DNA of 64,000 nucleotides from Candida dubliniensis CD36 (lineage: Eukaryota > Ascomycota > Pichiomycetes > Serinales > Debaryomycetaceae). The notes below the pieces were generated by a model that saw only the letters and a list, made by a program, of their open reading frames with translations, did no database searches and was not told the origin of the DNA. The stretch covers positions 620,001-684,000 of the forward strand of contig NC_012867.1 of NCBI RefSeq assembly GCF_000026945.1. The letters run 5' to 3'. The translations under genes were made by a program, and so were the position numbers. Of this stretch, positions 28,016 through 39,021 are shown piece after piece. Numbering within the stretch: position 1 is the stretch's first letter; each line of letters opens with the position of its first letter.

Positions 28016-30633
28016 ATAGTTTGTAATTTCTTCTTCTTATTATTATTATTAGGTTTACATAGAATTGATTTATTTCATTGCAACATTGATACTACATCAA
28101 GTAGGAGAAACCAAGCATAACTATGGTCTATTCTAATAACCATTATTATTAATAAACAATCAGTTGAGAGTTGAGGGGAGGTCTTTCTCTGTTCTAGATA
28201 ATTATTTGGCTTTTCCTTTTTCTTTTTTTCATATTTCAACAGATCACTATTAAGGAGCGTGTTGGTAGTGGAATCAAATAGTTACCGGCCGTTGTAATGC
28301 CAACATGGGGTATTTTCTTAAAAAAAAAATAGAGAGAGAAGAAGTCTTGAAATCAAATCAATCTTATATTGACTTTACAACATTAAGACAAAATAACCGA
28401 TATAATAAAACCGAAATATGAAGTTTAAAATGTCATTTTGATTTCAACGATTGCAAAATAAGAAAAAGAAAAAGGAAGTAGGAAGTAGTCGATAGTATTC
28501 ACATTAATGTTTCAAAAGTCAAATTGGAAATGTAACCTTTCAATCACCAGAAGATTTTAACCTATTAATACCACCCGAAAATAACGTACATTATTAATGT
28601 TATTTATAGATAAGAACGTTATCAGTGATAACCATAATCTATTTTCAAATATAAAACTAGAACGTGTCAACTGTCTACGCGTTTCATGCACCTTATCATT
28701 TTTACTTCCTCGTGCGTCTCAAATCTTGGACATTCAAATAAAATCACGTTAAAACAATTGCTAAGAGTTAGAAGAAGCGGGGCACTTGTTTAACCCTACA
28801 ATTGAAAAAACCAGACAAGTGATATTGCAACTTGGTTAAGTTATGATATGAGCTTTGTAGAAATACATCTGGAATGGGTGTGGAGAAGAGAAAGAAAGGA
28901 TGAGGAGGGGGGGGTGAACCCAAATATAATTGCATCATTTCAAAACCAAACCACAAAAGAATAGAATCATACAATGAGTATATTCTTGTACTATTATTCT
29001 GGTTACTATATGTGTGACTAATTATATCTACAATGTATATTATAGTGATCATTGTAACTAATTGAAAACTATCAATGCAACTAAAGAAGAGGAAGAGGAG
29101 GAGACGAGAGTTGAGGCAAAGTAACGAGATTTCTTGACTGTTATCTTCTTGTATCAAGATTGAGGGGACAACTGAGCTTGAATTATATTTTCTTCAAAGT
29201 TCATAATCTGTCACTTTTCTCGTTTTTATGATGCTAGTTCTTTTGTAGATAAGATTATCAACTTAGATTTCCAGTGTTGATTCTGGATCTTCAGTTTTAA
29301 ATTTACTTCTATGGTTGTCTTCACCACCCACCGCCTCCGTCTCCAAAAAAAAAAACTCTAAATAAAGAAAAAAACAAAAAACGGAAAAGGGAGAATGGAG
29401 AATTTAAAATTCAATTTGAAATTGTATAGAATTGTATAGTGTAATCATTATGGAAACAATATGTAACTGGATATTAAATATCCTTGATAAATAGAAAATG
29501 GTTAATGAAATCAAACAAAACAAATTTTTTTAAAAAAACTATTTAAATCTATTCTTGTCTTGTTTTGCTTATCTTTCTCTTTTTCTTCTCCTGTCTCCCT
29601 TTTACACATATAAACTGTGGTTCATTTTTTTTTTTTTTTGGATTCTCTTTGACAACATCAATTTGAAAGCCATATAAATTCATTATCTTATTTCATCATT
29701 GACAGTGAATCCACACTCCAATCAGCTGTCAAACTACAAATTTGGGATATATATATACTGTTTGTGGTGCTTTTACTCTTGGTTTCCATTTTCCTACAGA
29801 AACCAGTCAGCCTTTTTTACCCGTCATTTTCATTTACAACCATTAACTCAAATTCCCACTTTTACTTCCCCACCTTCTTCTTCTTCTCCATTTAATAGAC
29901 GTGTCATATATTAGATAAACAAACAATTATTTGAATTATAGAATATATATTCATTTGATTAGTCACTGGGTCTTAGTATTGAGTAACACCTTCACACCTT
30001 GTTTGTTTGTTTGTTTTCAGAAGTGATTTATTGACTCACTTTCATTTACTCATTCAACCTTGCATTATCAAAAGTCAAAAGCAGAAAAAAAGAAACAGAC
30101 AAAAATCAAATTATACTCACAACTGATAAGTTTAGTTTTAAATTCTCGGTTAAACGCAACAAGATCAGTTTACAGCCCAAATAAAAAAAAAATCTACTTT
30201 TACTTTCAAAACCTTCTTCTCTGAATTTGCATATTATACAATCTCAGACAACCACACATTCACGTACTGGTACTCCTCATTCATTATTATGTCAACATCC
30301 ATCAATCATTAAAGAATCAATAATAGATCCCTACATTACAGAATATCTACTTCTTTTTTCTTCCCAACTCCAGTGGTTATAATACTCGTTTTTGGTTTTT
30401 TTAAACAATTCCATTCTCTTTCCTCTTTCCTCCCCCTTCTACCACATTTGGTTCCTGTTGGCATATTTCATAACCTCCCTAAATTTTTTTTTTTCACATA
30501 TACTACTGACAATCAACCAATCCATTGCTGAAATAAGTAATTGCAGTATATAAGTGGTATTCAATAGTCCAGCTAGATTATTTTATATTTTTAATTCCTG
30601 TCTGAAAAGAGTTATATTCTTATTCTCCCAACT
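28016..30633. promoter_or_regulatory. Long intergenic region OPT transporter - ATG13
   Basis: This 2.6-kb AT-rich region lies between two same-strand genes. It has a G-rich patch (about 28899-28914), several poly-T tracts and a pyrimidine-rich leader (about 30350-30440) before ATG13. A 129-codon minus-strand frame at 28768-29157 has no domain and looks like chance. No tRNA or LTR could be supported. Confidence 0.4.
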
Positions 30634-32898
30634 ATGTTGTCAGATTTCAAACAACAACAACAAAAGCATCATTCGCAACACCCATCACATAACCATGAAG
30701 ATTCTCAGACTAAATTACAAATTGCCAAATTGACTCAAGTGATTCAGAAATTTTTCACCAAGGCAGCACAAATCATTCTAGAATCAAGAGCGTATCCTGA
30801 AACTTCAACACCTTCATTGTATCCAACGAAGGAAGAATCAAGTAAAATAAATAAATGGTTTAATCTTTACATGACCAATATACCTGATCTGTGCCGAGAT
30901 GATTTAAAGCTATGGAAAGCAGCTGGTCTAACCACTATTCCACCAATGATCATAGAAACCTACCTTGACTTGAGAAACTTGCCAGCCAATCAAACTTTGG
31001 TTTTAATAGACGATGAAAAACATCCTTGGACGGTGGCAAAATCACGTGGCAAAAAGCAAGAAGTTGTTTTAGAGAGATGGTTAATTGAATTTGAGCCAAA
31101 TACTACAGACGCCACCGTGATGGTTGATGAGCTACCTTTGAGCTACAAACAAGCAATAATATTATTTAGAAGCATATACGGGTTTACGAGATTGATGCCA
31201 GCATTTAAAGTGAAAAGGAATTTACAAAACAAGTTGCCCTTGGGAAATAAAATATTAGATGGTAACCAACCAATTAGTTCTAAAGGTAGAATTGGTTTAT
31301 CCAAACCTATCATCAACACTAGAGCTAATGAGTCTCATATGACACAAAAATATTTTCAACCAGTCCACACGAGTCTCGGAACATTAAAAATATCGGTAGC
31401 TTATAGAATAGATTCCGAGTTTTGTTTACATGAAAATGAAGAGTTGCTACTGACTCATTTCCATAAACATGATGAAGAAGAAGAAACCAAAAAAAAAGTA
31501 TCATCCTCGGTTTCTCCTCTTTCTTCTGGTACGAGCTTAAAGGAAACATCAACTTCACCAAGGAAATCACAACCTCCCATCCGTATACAGCCATTCAAAG
31601 TTGGTTCGATGAGCACATCGCCACCAGTACAATCGCCAGCTTTGTCACAGCCAGGAACGGCAACAATTCAGAATCAACCAAGTATGCCATCGTCTTCATT
31701 GGAAAGAAGAGTATCGATTACTAGCAATAAGTCAACATCAAATGCATCATTGGCGGCATTTTTGCGTAATGCAAGAAGTAGTACTCCGTCTACAAACACC
31801 ATTCCCATAATGAACGCAAATCCCATTTCTGGTACGTCAGTGCCACGGTCTTTTAGTTCATCTACAGGTCATGAGGATTCCATTTTTGTTAATCCAGACA
31901 GTGCCAGTAATACTCCTCGATTTGCGTCGTCTTTTGGTTCACGTGCTAGCAGAAGGTATAGCAGTACTAGTATTAGACAGCAAACACCACAATCTGATTT
32001 AATGGGTCATACAAATAGTGTTGATGCGGCGTTGAGTGGAATAGATGTAGATGATGACGACATAAGTGATTTTGTCCGTATGATTGATAGTAAATCAGAT
32101 TTGCGATTAGGTGGTGGTGGTGGTGGGAGTGGTGGACACAGCAGCGTACACAATATTGGTGCAAATGAATCATCATACCATGGAGATGCATTGAATAAAT
32201 TTCAATCAATGCGCAGTCAGTATCAACAGTTGAGTGACAGTGTCAGTGCTAGTTTGATTTTACAATCACGTCATTCCAGTAGGAAAAGTTCATTAAATTC
32301 ACCAGCCGGATCATTTGATCTGCGCCATCACCAACAACAGCAGAATCAACAACAGCTTCAATCGCAACACACTAATATAATAGCATCTATTCATTCTTAT
32401 TCTCATTCTCGGATAAAGGATGCAAGACCCAAAAGTGAAGACCATCAACAAACCAAATTTTCCTCAGCAAGAAGAAGTTCAAATATTTCACCAACTACAG
32501 CAGTACCTAGCTCAACTGGGACGCCATCACTGATAAATTCAAGACTTCCCCAAGTAAGTACAATAATATCGTCTAGTGATGTAAGCAGCACTGGAGGAAA
32601 TCGTACAAAAAGTGCTGCCACAACAGCTATTGTTAGTGGTATGGCTACCACTCCTTCTATATATGATTATCGATCACCTCGTTACCAGAATGTTTTTGAT
32701 GATGAAGAAGAAGATGATAACGAAGAAGAAGAAGGTCATCACGAAGGTCATCAATCACGCGAGGGCCGTGATAGTACGGAAAGTAGTCAAAATCAATCAA
32801 AACGAATAATGAAACACACCAAAAAGGATGAAGAGGATAGTGAAGATGACGAAGATTTATTATTTACTATGAGTGATATGAACTCAAGGAATTTTTGA
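30634..32898 (+). CDS. ATG13: Autophagy protein Atg13 (Atg1 kinase regulator)
   Basis: The 754-residue protein is the regulatory subunit of the Atg1 complex, which starts autophagosome formation and is controlled by TOR phosphorylation. Residues about 27-275 form the N-terminal HORMA domain (LTQVIQKFFTKAAQIILESR, LERWLIEFEP and the later YFQPVHTSLGTLKISVAYR). The rest is a long disordered Ser/Thr/Pro-rich region, as in other Atg13 proteins, where Atg1- and Atg17-binding segments reside. It contains a poly-Gly run (about 490-498) and an acidic tail. Length is close to S. cerevisiae Atg13 (738). It is convergent with AQY1. Confidence 0.93.
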   Translation: MLSDFKQQQQKHHSQHPSHNHEDSQTKLQIAKLTQVIQKFFTKAAQIILESRAYPETSTPSLYPTKEESSKINKWFNLYMTNIPDLCRDDLKLWKAAGLTTIPPMIIETYLDLRNLPANQTLVLIDDEKHPWTVAKSRGKKQEVVLERWLIEFEPNTTDATVMVDELPLSYKQAIILFRSIYGFTRLMPAFKVKRNLQNKLPLGNKILDGNQPISSKGRIGLSKPIINTRANESHMTQKYFQPVHTSLGTLKISVAYRIDSEFCLHENEELLLTHFHKHDEEEETKKKVSSSVSPLSSGTSLKETSTSPRKSQPPIRIQPFKVGSMSTSPPVQSPALSQPGTATIQNQPSMPSSSLERRVSITSNKSTSNASLAAFLRNARSSTPSTNTIPIMNANPISGTSVPRSFSSSTGHEDSIFVNPDSASNTPRFASSFGSRASRRYSSTSIRQQTPQSDLMGHTNSVDAALSGIDVDDDDISDFVRMIDSKSDLRLGGGGGGSGGHSSVHNIGANESSYHGDALNKFQSMRSQYQQLSDSVSASLILQSRHSSRKSSLNSPAGSFDLRHHQQQQNQQQLQSQHTNIIASIHSYSHSRIKDARPKSEDHQQTKFSSARRSSNISPTTAVPSSTGTPSLINSRLPQVSTIISSSDVSSTGGNRTKSAATTAIVSGMATTPSIYDYRSPRYQNVFDDEEEDDNEEEEGHHEGHQSREGRDSTESSQNQSKRIMKHTKKDEEDSEDDEDLLFTMSDMNSRNF

Positions 32899-33686
32899 AA
32901 GAAAAGTAAAAACTAGAATCTAAAAGAAAGTGTTGGTTGTTGTTGTGTTTGCATTTTGTCTTTTGTTTGATGATTGATCTTGGTTTTTTTTTTTTTTTTT
33001 TTTTGGTTTCTTTATCGCTTTTGCTTAAATTTGGGGTATATTATTGTTTGTTTGTTTGTATTTCATCTTTCTTTTTTTTTGAAACTATCCTTAGTATTAT
33101 TGATATTTCGTGTATATAATAAATATATGTTAATTCTTTCCCTTTAATTGTACTAGAATCGGTGATTGAGATAAAGAATTCTGGCAATTATAACTGCAGA
33201 AAGGAAACGATTTCATTTCATATTTTGCAAACTGCAAACTGCAAACTGCAAGCTTTCTCCCAATTTCAAGCCGACAATCCACTTCTCACATTATGCAAGT
33301 TGCAACTGCCAAACATACATACATGCAACTGTCTCTCTCTTTTTCTTGCTTGTTTGTCAACCAGTCCTCAAAAAAAAAAATTCCTGACTGATACAAGGAA
33401 TTTCATCTCTCAACACCACATGTGAAGAACGACAATCTACGGATTGATTAAACTTTATTAACATGTATCATTAATTATTATTAAATTATAAATCTATACT
33501 ATGTAATTTACAGATTACTCCTACTATGTAAAATGGAAACTCAAGCAAATGGGGCGAAAAAAAAAAAAATCAACCCACTAATTTTTTTGCAACACGCAAC
33601 ACCTCTAAAGATTATTGTTGAAGTTCCATTTCTCTTCAAACAAAAAAAAGAAAGCAATAAAAAGAAAACCATTAACTCTAACTCAT
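32899..33686. terminator. Convergent 3' region ATG13 / AQY1
   Basis: This 788-base region between convergent genes has a 20-base-class poly-T tract (about 32984-33004), a direct repeat of GCAAACT three times (about 33227-33249) and a poly-A tract. Small open frames are present without features. Confidence 0.4.
33227..33249 (+). repeat. Tandem GCAAACT heptamer, three copies
   Basis: Three consecutive GCAAACT units occur in the ATG13/AQY1 3' region. A related TGCAA pattern recurs shortly after. No function is suggested by the sequence. Confidence 0.6.
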
Positions 33687-34508
33687 TTAAGCATCAGAAT
33701 CTTGACCTGGGTTACAGGTTTGGTAGTTTAAGATTTTGAAGATTTTCCAAATGGCAAAGGCAATAACTGAACCGAGAATTGGACCAACCCAATAAATCCA
33801 GTGATAAACTGGGAAAGATCTGGCAGCAACACATGGACCAAAAGATCTAGCAGGGTTCAAACCAGCACCAGTGTAGTAAACACAAATTAAATGTCCCAAA
33901 AACAAAGAAATACCAATGACGAATGGAGCCATAAAAGTAGCTCTTGATTTTTCAACAGCCATCATTAAAACAGTTAAACACAAGATACAAGTACCGAAAG
34001 CTTCCAAAAATACTCCTCTTGCTTTAGAAGCACCACCACCTAAACCATTAGTGAAGGCAATTGGACCTGGGGTCATGGCAGAAGCGGCACCAGCAGCAGC
34101 CATACCAGCAATCATTTGAGCAACCATCATGAAAAGACCTCTAATTGGTGGAACAGCTTGAGCCAATACCAAAGTTAAAGTAACAGCAGGATTCAAATTA
34201 CCCCCGGAAACTCTGAAAAACATAAATACACCCATCATAACTCCAAACCCGAAACCAAATGAAATCATAATCAATTGCATTGGGTCGGAACCTTTATCAG
34301 GAATAGTTGGATCTTGATTAGCAATTTGAGCAATAACAAATGCAACCCATAAAAAGATAAAAGTACCGAAAAATTCCCCTAAAAAGGCAATCATATGGTT
34401 TTTCAATGGTGACACATTGACAGAATCGTCATATTTTGGTTCATAGACTGGTCTTTGAGCTTCAACGTCGTTGGCAGTATTATCAATGCTAGAACTTTCG
34501 GCAACCAT
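33687..34508 (-). CDS. AQY1: Aquaporin (water channel) Aqy1
   Basis: The 273-residue major intrinsic protein has six membrane segments and the two half-helix NPA motifs, GGNLNPAVT (NPA 106-108) and [12 protein letters not shown] (218-220). His206 and Arg221 fit the water-selective aromatic/arginine filter of orthodox aquaporins rather than the wider aquaglyceroporin pore. The about 37-residue hydrophilic N-terminus resembles those of gated fungal aquaporins; gating is inference from that family. Codon use is strongly biased, suggesting strong expression in some condition. The 4.5-kb upstream region is unusually long. Confidence 0.95.
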   Translation of the reverse strand: MVAESSSIDNTANDVEAQRPVYEPKYDDSVNVSPLKNHMIAFLGEFFGTFIFLWVAFVIAQIANQDPTIPDKGSDPMQLIMISFGFGFGVMMGVFMFFRVSGGNLNPAVTLTLVLAQAVPPIRGLFMMVAQMIAGMAAAGAASAMTPGPIAFTNGLGGGASKARGVFLEAFGTCILCLTVLMMAVEKSRATFMAPFVIGISLFLGHLICVYYTGAGLNPARSFGPCVAARSFPVYHWIYWVGPILGSVIAFAIWKIFKILNYQTCNPGQDSDA

Positions 34509-37500
34509 TGTTTGATGTATAAGGTATTGGTTGGATTATAGGTATAGTTGTAAAAGAAAAAGAAAAAGAAAACTAAAGCAACAACGCAATTGTGAAATAT
34601 TTAAGATACTGGTAGAGAGGGGGATAAGGGTTATATTTATATTTTTAAATTTCAAATTGTAACAATTGCGATGCCCAGCGAAAGCTCTTCACCTTCTCAT
34701 CTTCAAAATTGGGGAGGCTAGAGAGTCAGGAAAGCAGGAAATTTAGATGAAGAATTGAAATTAATTAATAGTCTCTACATGAAATTAAAATATTTAGAAA
34801 GACTACTTTTGAATTTTTTCACTAATTTTAAAAAGAAATCCAAAAAATTTTGTAGCAAAGTAAGGGAAAAAGATTATTAATAGAAGTATATTCTGTCCAG
34901 TAGACAGGCATCTTTTATCCATCATCTCAAGAACGGTTCTTTCTACTGTCGTTGCCGCCTCTTTTTTAATATTACTTGCATTTTTACTTGTGACAACCCC
35001 CATCAAAATAAGAAAGAAGGAAAGAAATGGAATAGAAGAAGAATTCGGTTTTGTAATTAATCAGAGGGAAGAATAGTGATAAGGTAATACTGTTGTTACT
35101 TCCAGAAAGCAAACTCCCCTTCTCTTTCTCCCTTGTTATGTTTCTCTACACTTTCTGGCAACCAATATATATATAATATACATTACAATAATCTTCCAGT
35201 TGTAGTGATTTTCCACTCCTCCCTAAAAAAGAATTCAATTTAGCAATCAAACATTTTTTTTTAGTTTCTTTTTTTCTTCTTCTTTTTCTGGTGTTCCAAT
35301 TTGTGTTATATAATTAATACTGTACTCTGCATCATATTACAATGTTTGATTATTGTATTTTGCATTAAAGGAAAGAAAACTCATCTTAAACATCATGCAA
35401 TGTGTGTAAGTGTGTGTGTGTGTGTGTTTAAAATGTACGTTTCATATGTATGTTGTGCTGGCGATACTACACAGATGATACGAATTCAGAATGACAAGGG
35501 GATGGGAGGAGGAAAAGCTTGAACAGAATGGATGTTACTATTTGAAGTCTTGATAGAAGTTTGACAACTAAAAAACTTTGAATAAGGGTTACAAATCATG
35601 TCTTGGTTATAAAAAAAATTATCATAATTTGTAGTAGTAACAATTGGATGTGATTTCAATTCTGTATACATTTGTGATTCTTAGAAGTGTTAGATTTTAC
35701 ATGATGAAATTTCAGTAAGTTTTTTAGTTCTATTCTATTTTAATCATCATCATCCTTTTTTTTACCTGATTGTTTTCTTCTCGTACATATATATTATATA
35801 TGCCGTGAGGCTGGTCCTTAAGATTTAGATTCACATTTGATTGTCTCTATAATTATGGAAACTAAATCTAGAAGCAAGTAAAATATGCAAAAATATATTA
35901 ATCCCCCCCCCCCCCCCCCAAAAAAAAAAAAAAAGGCGTAGACAGTTTGAAGAACAAAGAAAAAGGCACCAGCATAATTAAGCTCGGAATTCCAATTAAA
36001 CAATGGGTTGTTATGGCTTAGTAAATATATGTGTGCATGTCTATGTGTATGTGTGAAATAAGGAAACTGCTGATTTCAAATATTTCTTGAAACATCACAA
36101 AAAGAAGACTAATAAAATATCATTTTAACATCTACTCCCCGAATTACCAAACGAATGATTCCAACGCAAATTAGAAGATTTTGTTCATTGTTTTCATTTT
36201 CCTTGTTTAACTAAAATTTCATGTTGGTTGATTGTTCAAATGGTTCTTTAATTCGTCGTGCATTTTGGTCAATTGTGTTTTTTTTTTACCTCCCTACTCG
36301 TACAAGTTTTAGTGGCCTGGAACAAATCCTTTTTGTACCTCCGCAATCCTTTTGTCGGCTTTTCCTTTTTTGTAGATTTCAACTTATTTACCAATTGATG
36401 TATCGAAGGATTGAGTTTGTTCTTTTCTTTAAAAAGATTGCAAAACTATTATAATTTTGTTTATAAATGCAGCTAACGTTGATTTGTTGCCAGTTGGAAG
36501 AAGTAATAAACTTACAATATATGTGAGTTGACCACATTGTCACCATTGACAGATTCAGATCCCTGGATATTTAATATATAATGATATAATGGACAAGGGA
36601 TCCACAAACAGATAATTTAACGTTGGGTTGAGATTTTTACATGGGTTGATTGATAAACAAGGTGATATAAGCAAAGTTATACTTATTTGCAGATTGATGG
36701 CATCCTGAATCTCGAATCCAGCCAGTCACGATTAATAATAGAATTGTGTAGTTGTTTGTGTATTAACTAACTGTGCTATATCAAAATCTGACCCTTTTCA
36801 CTCTATTGTTAACTTATGAAGCACTTTCATTAATGTAGATCAATAGTGGCTTGTTTTTGCAACAATTTCAAATAGTGCCCTAGAAATAAATCTATTTCCG
36901 GTAATTAAGTGTCCTAATAGACAAGTCTTGTGACAATTCTAAAGTTGTTTTCGGAACACTCTCAGCTTTTTATTTAGTGGTGGTGGTTCTGGTGTTTAAT
37001 CTGAGTTTATTTCAGTTCCGGTTCTTCTCTTTCCGTTAGGTAGGAAATCCTAATTTGTTTTCTTTTCCACTAATTCCGTTATCCTTTAGACATGCAGAAT
37101 CTAATTCACAAAATGTACAATCTAGATGAAATTTATTGCAGGAATTTCTTTTTCCATAAAACAGGTTTTTCCATATTAGTGTAGCAGAAGGAAGTCATTC
37201 TAAAATATAAAAGTAGGACAAGGCTTCGTTAGGAGCTTACAATAAAGTGTTCTTTGTGGGTTTCAAAAATTCTGTTCACACCTAATCGATGTGCCTTCCA
37301 CAAAGAATAAGCAAAGTAGAAAGAAGGTTTTTTGGGGTTTCTTTATCTCTGAAGGGGTGGGGTTGTAGAACAAGAGCAACCCATAAAACAATAGAAACTA
37401 ATTATGCTATTCCTATTGTCTTTTATTATCAGTATTTAGATCTTAATTTAGTTCTGGGTTACAATAGATGACATAAGGGAATTAGCGGAGAAAGGAGAGC

Positions 37501-39021
37501 ATATACTAGAAACCGCGAAAAATAATCTCTGATGACCTAACATGCAACTCTACTTTTTTGGAGAATGAAATGTCAAACTTTTGGCAATGACCAGCTATAC
37601 AATAAATGACAGGAAAAGGCAACGTATTATCTGGGATAATTATCAGGACTCTGTTACTCCCGTTATACACTTGGTGCACCTAATAGTTGCAACAAAACAT
37701 GCCCTTCATTTATTTTTGAAAGTTTAAATCAATAAAGGCTATTATTTCTACAAGCCAAAGATGCCCCTTCTACTCTTCGAAGAATCTAGAGATCGTACTT
37801 TAGTGACACAATTCTATCATGTAAAGAATCCTGTAATCCATACAAACATTCATAAGCCACTTGGAAGAGTAAAGTACTTCCACTTGAAATTTTCATCTGG
37901 TTTATAGAATAATGTTCAGATCAGTCCTCTTCTCATTTCATCTATTTATAAACTTTAAAAAAATAGAGTTTCTTCTGTCAAAATATATCTGTTACGCTAA
38001 TCTGATTTAATTTTGAAATTCTCATTAGCCTAACTGTTGACATACTTAATTCCAGGACAAGGAATGATTTTAGTCACTAACTAATCAATTTATATAGTAA
38101 ACGAAAGATATGATTGTAATTAAATGGAGGTATCTAGATGGGTTAATTTTTTTATAGAAATTTTGCATTAAATTTACTCCAAAAAATGTTTCCCGTAACA
38201 CCTTTCTTACGCAATACACAATAACCATGCCAATATAATTAAACATTCTATAGCAAAGAAATTCTTAAATTAAGGCACTAGTTGTCAAGCAGATCAGTAA
38301 ATTACCATTAGTGTAATATTTAACCTCGGAAAACCATCCAGAAATTATTCTTAAACTAATTTGTGAATTTGCAACTTAGCAACAACTAAATTGAATAACA
38401 AAAAGTGACTACCAATCCACACACCCATATATTTTCAGTCATTTTATGATAGTTTTCTTAGCTATAAATTGTCTTTATTTTTTTGTTCTACTTGTTAATG
38501 CCAACCAGGAAGCGTATTTTGTTATTTTTACTAACAACTGACAAGTTGCTCTGAGTAATGTAATTTACCAAGGAATACCTTGTTTTGGGATAACAGATTG
38601 CCCATTACATCAATATAAAATTATATGTCCTAAGTGTGACATCATATTGAGCATGCGTGGAGCTAGCTCTTATTCATGCCTATCAAACTATACTGATCCA
38701 GTAGTGTATTATATGAGACATTCACATTTGCACGAATTCTTCATTCTTCAACTAATTTTTGAAATCGCGAAAACTTTAACCACAAACTCCTCTCTCTAAT
38801 TTAATTTTTTTTGGAAACCACCAAAAAAAAAAAAAAAAAGAAAAACAACATAAGTTGAAATATCATCAGGATTAATAATAATCATTGAATAGACAACATT
38901 GGAAGCAAAGTGAAATTCATATATTTCCCTATATATCAAAAATTCCCTATAATCCAGATTTGGAACCGTTTATTTTATAATATCGTTCAATTCAATTGAT
39001 ATATATCGCTTTTTTCTAACA
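34509..39021. promoter_or_regulatory. 4.5-kb divergent intergenic region AQY1 / acidic protein gene
   Basis: This is the longest gene-free stretch of the window. Only short open frames without recognisable domains occur. I see a (GT)n tract (about 35411-35427), a C17-A15 homopolymer junction (35903-35934) and scattered poly-A/T runs. I found no T-loop-like tRNA segment, LTR ends or box C/D pair. Extended promoters, a long 5' leader or an unannotated non-coding transcript are possible. Confidence 0.45.
35903..35934 (+). repeat. C17-A15 homopolymer junction
   Basis: Seventeen C residues are directly followed by fifteen A residues in the region upstream of AQY1. Such a G/C homopolymer is rare in this AT-rich genome and should be length-variable. 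Confidence 0.85.

Noticed and set aside
28260..28382. TGTTGG...ACAACA stretch that looked like a solo LTR
   Set aside because: It is only about 123 bases, has no target-site duplication and no primer-binding or related sequence nearby.
28768..29157. 129-codon minus-strand frame between the OPT gene and ATG13
   Set aside because: Composition resembles translated AT-rich/pyrimidine-rich intergenic DNA, with no motif or promoter-like context.
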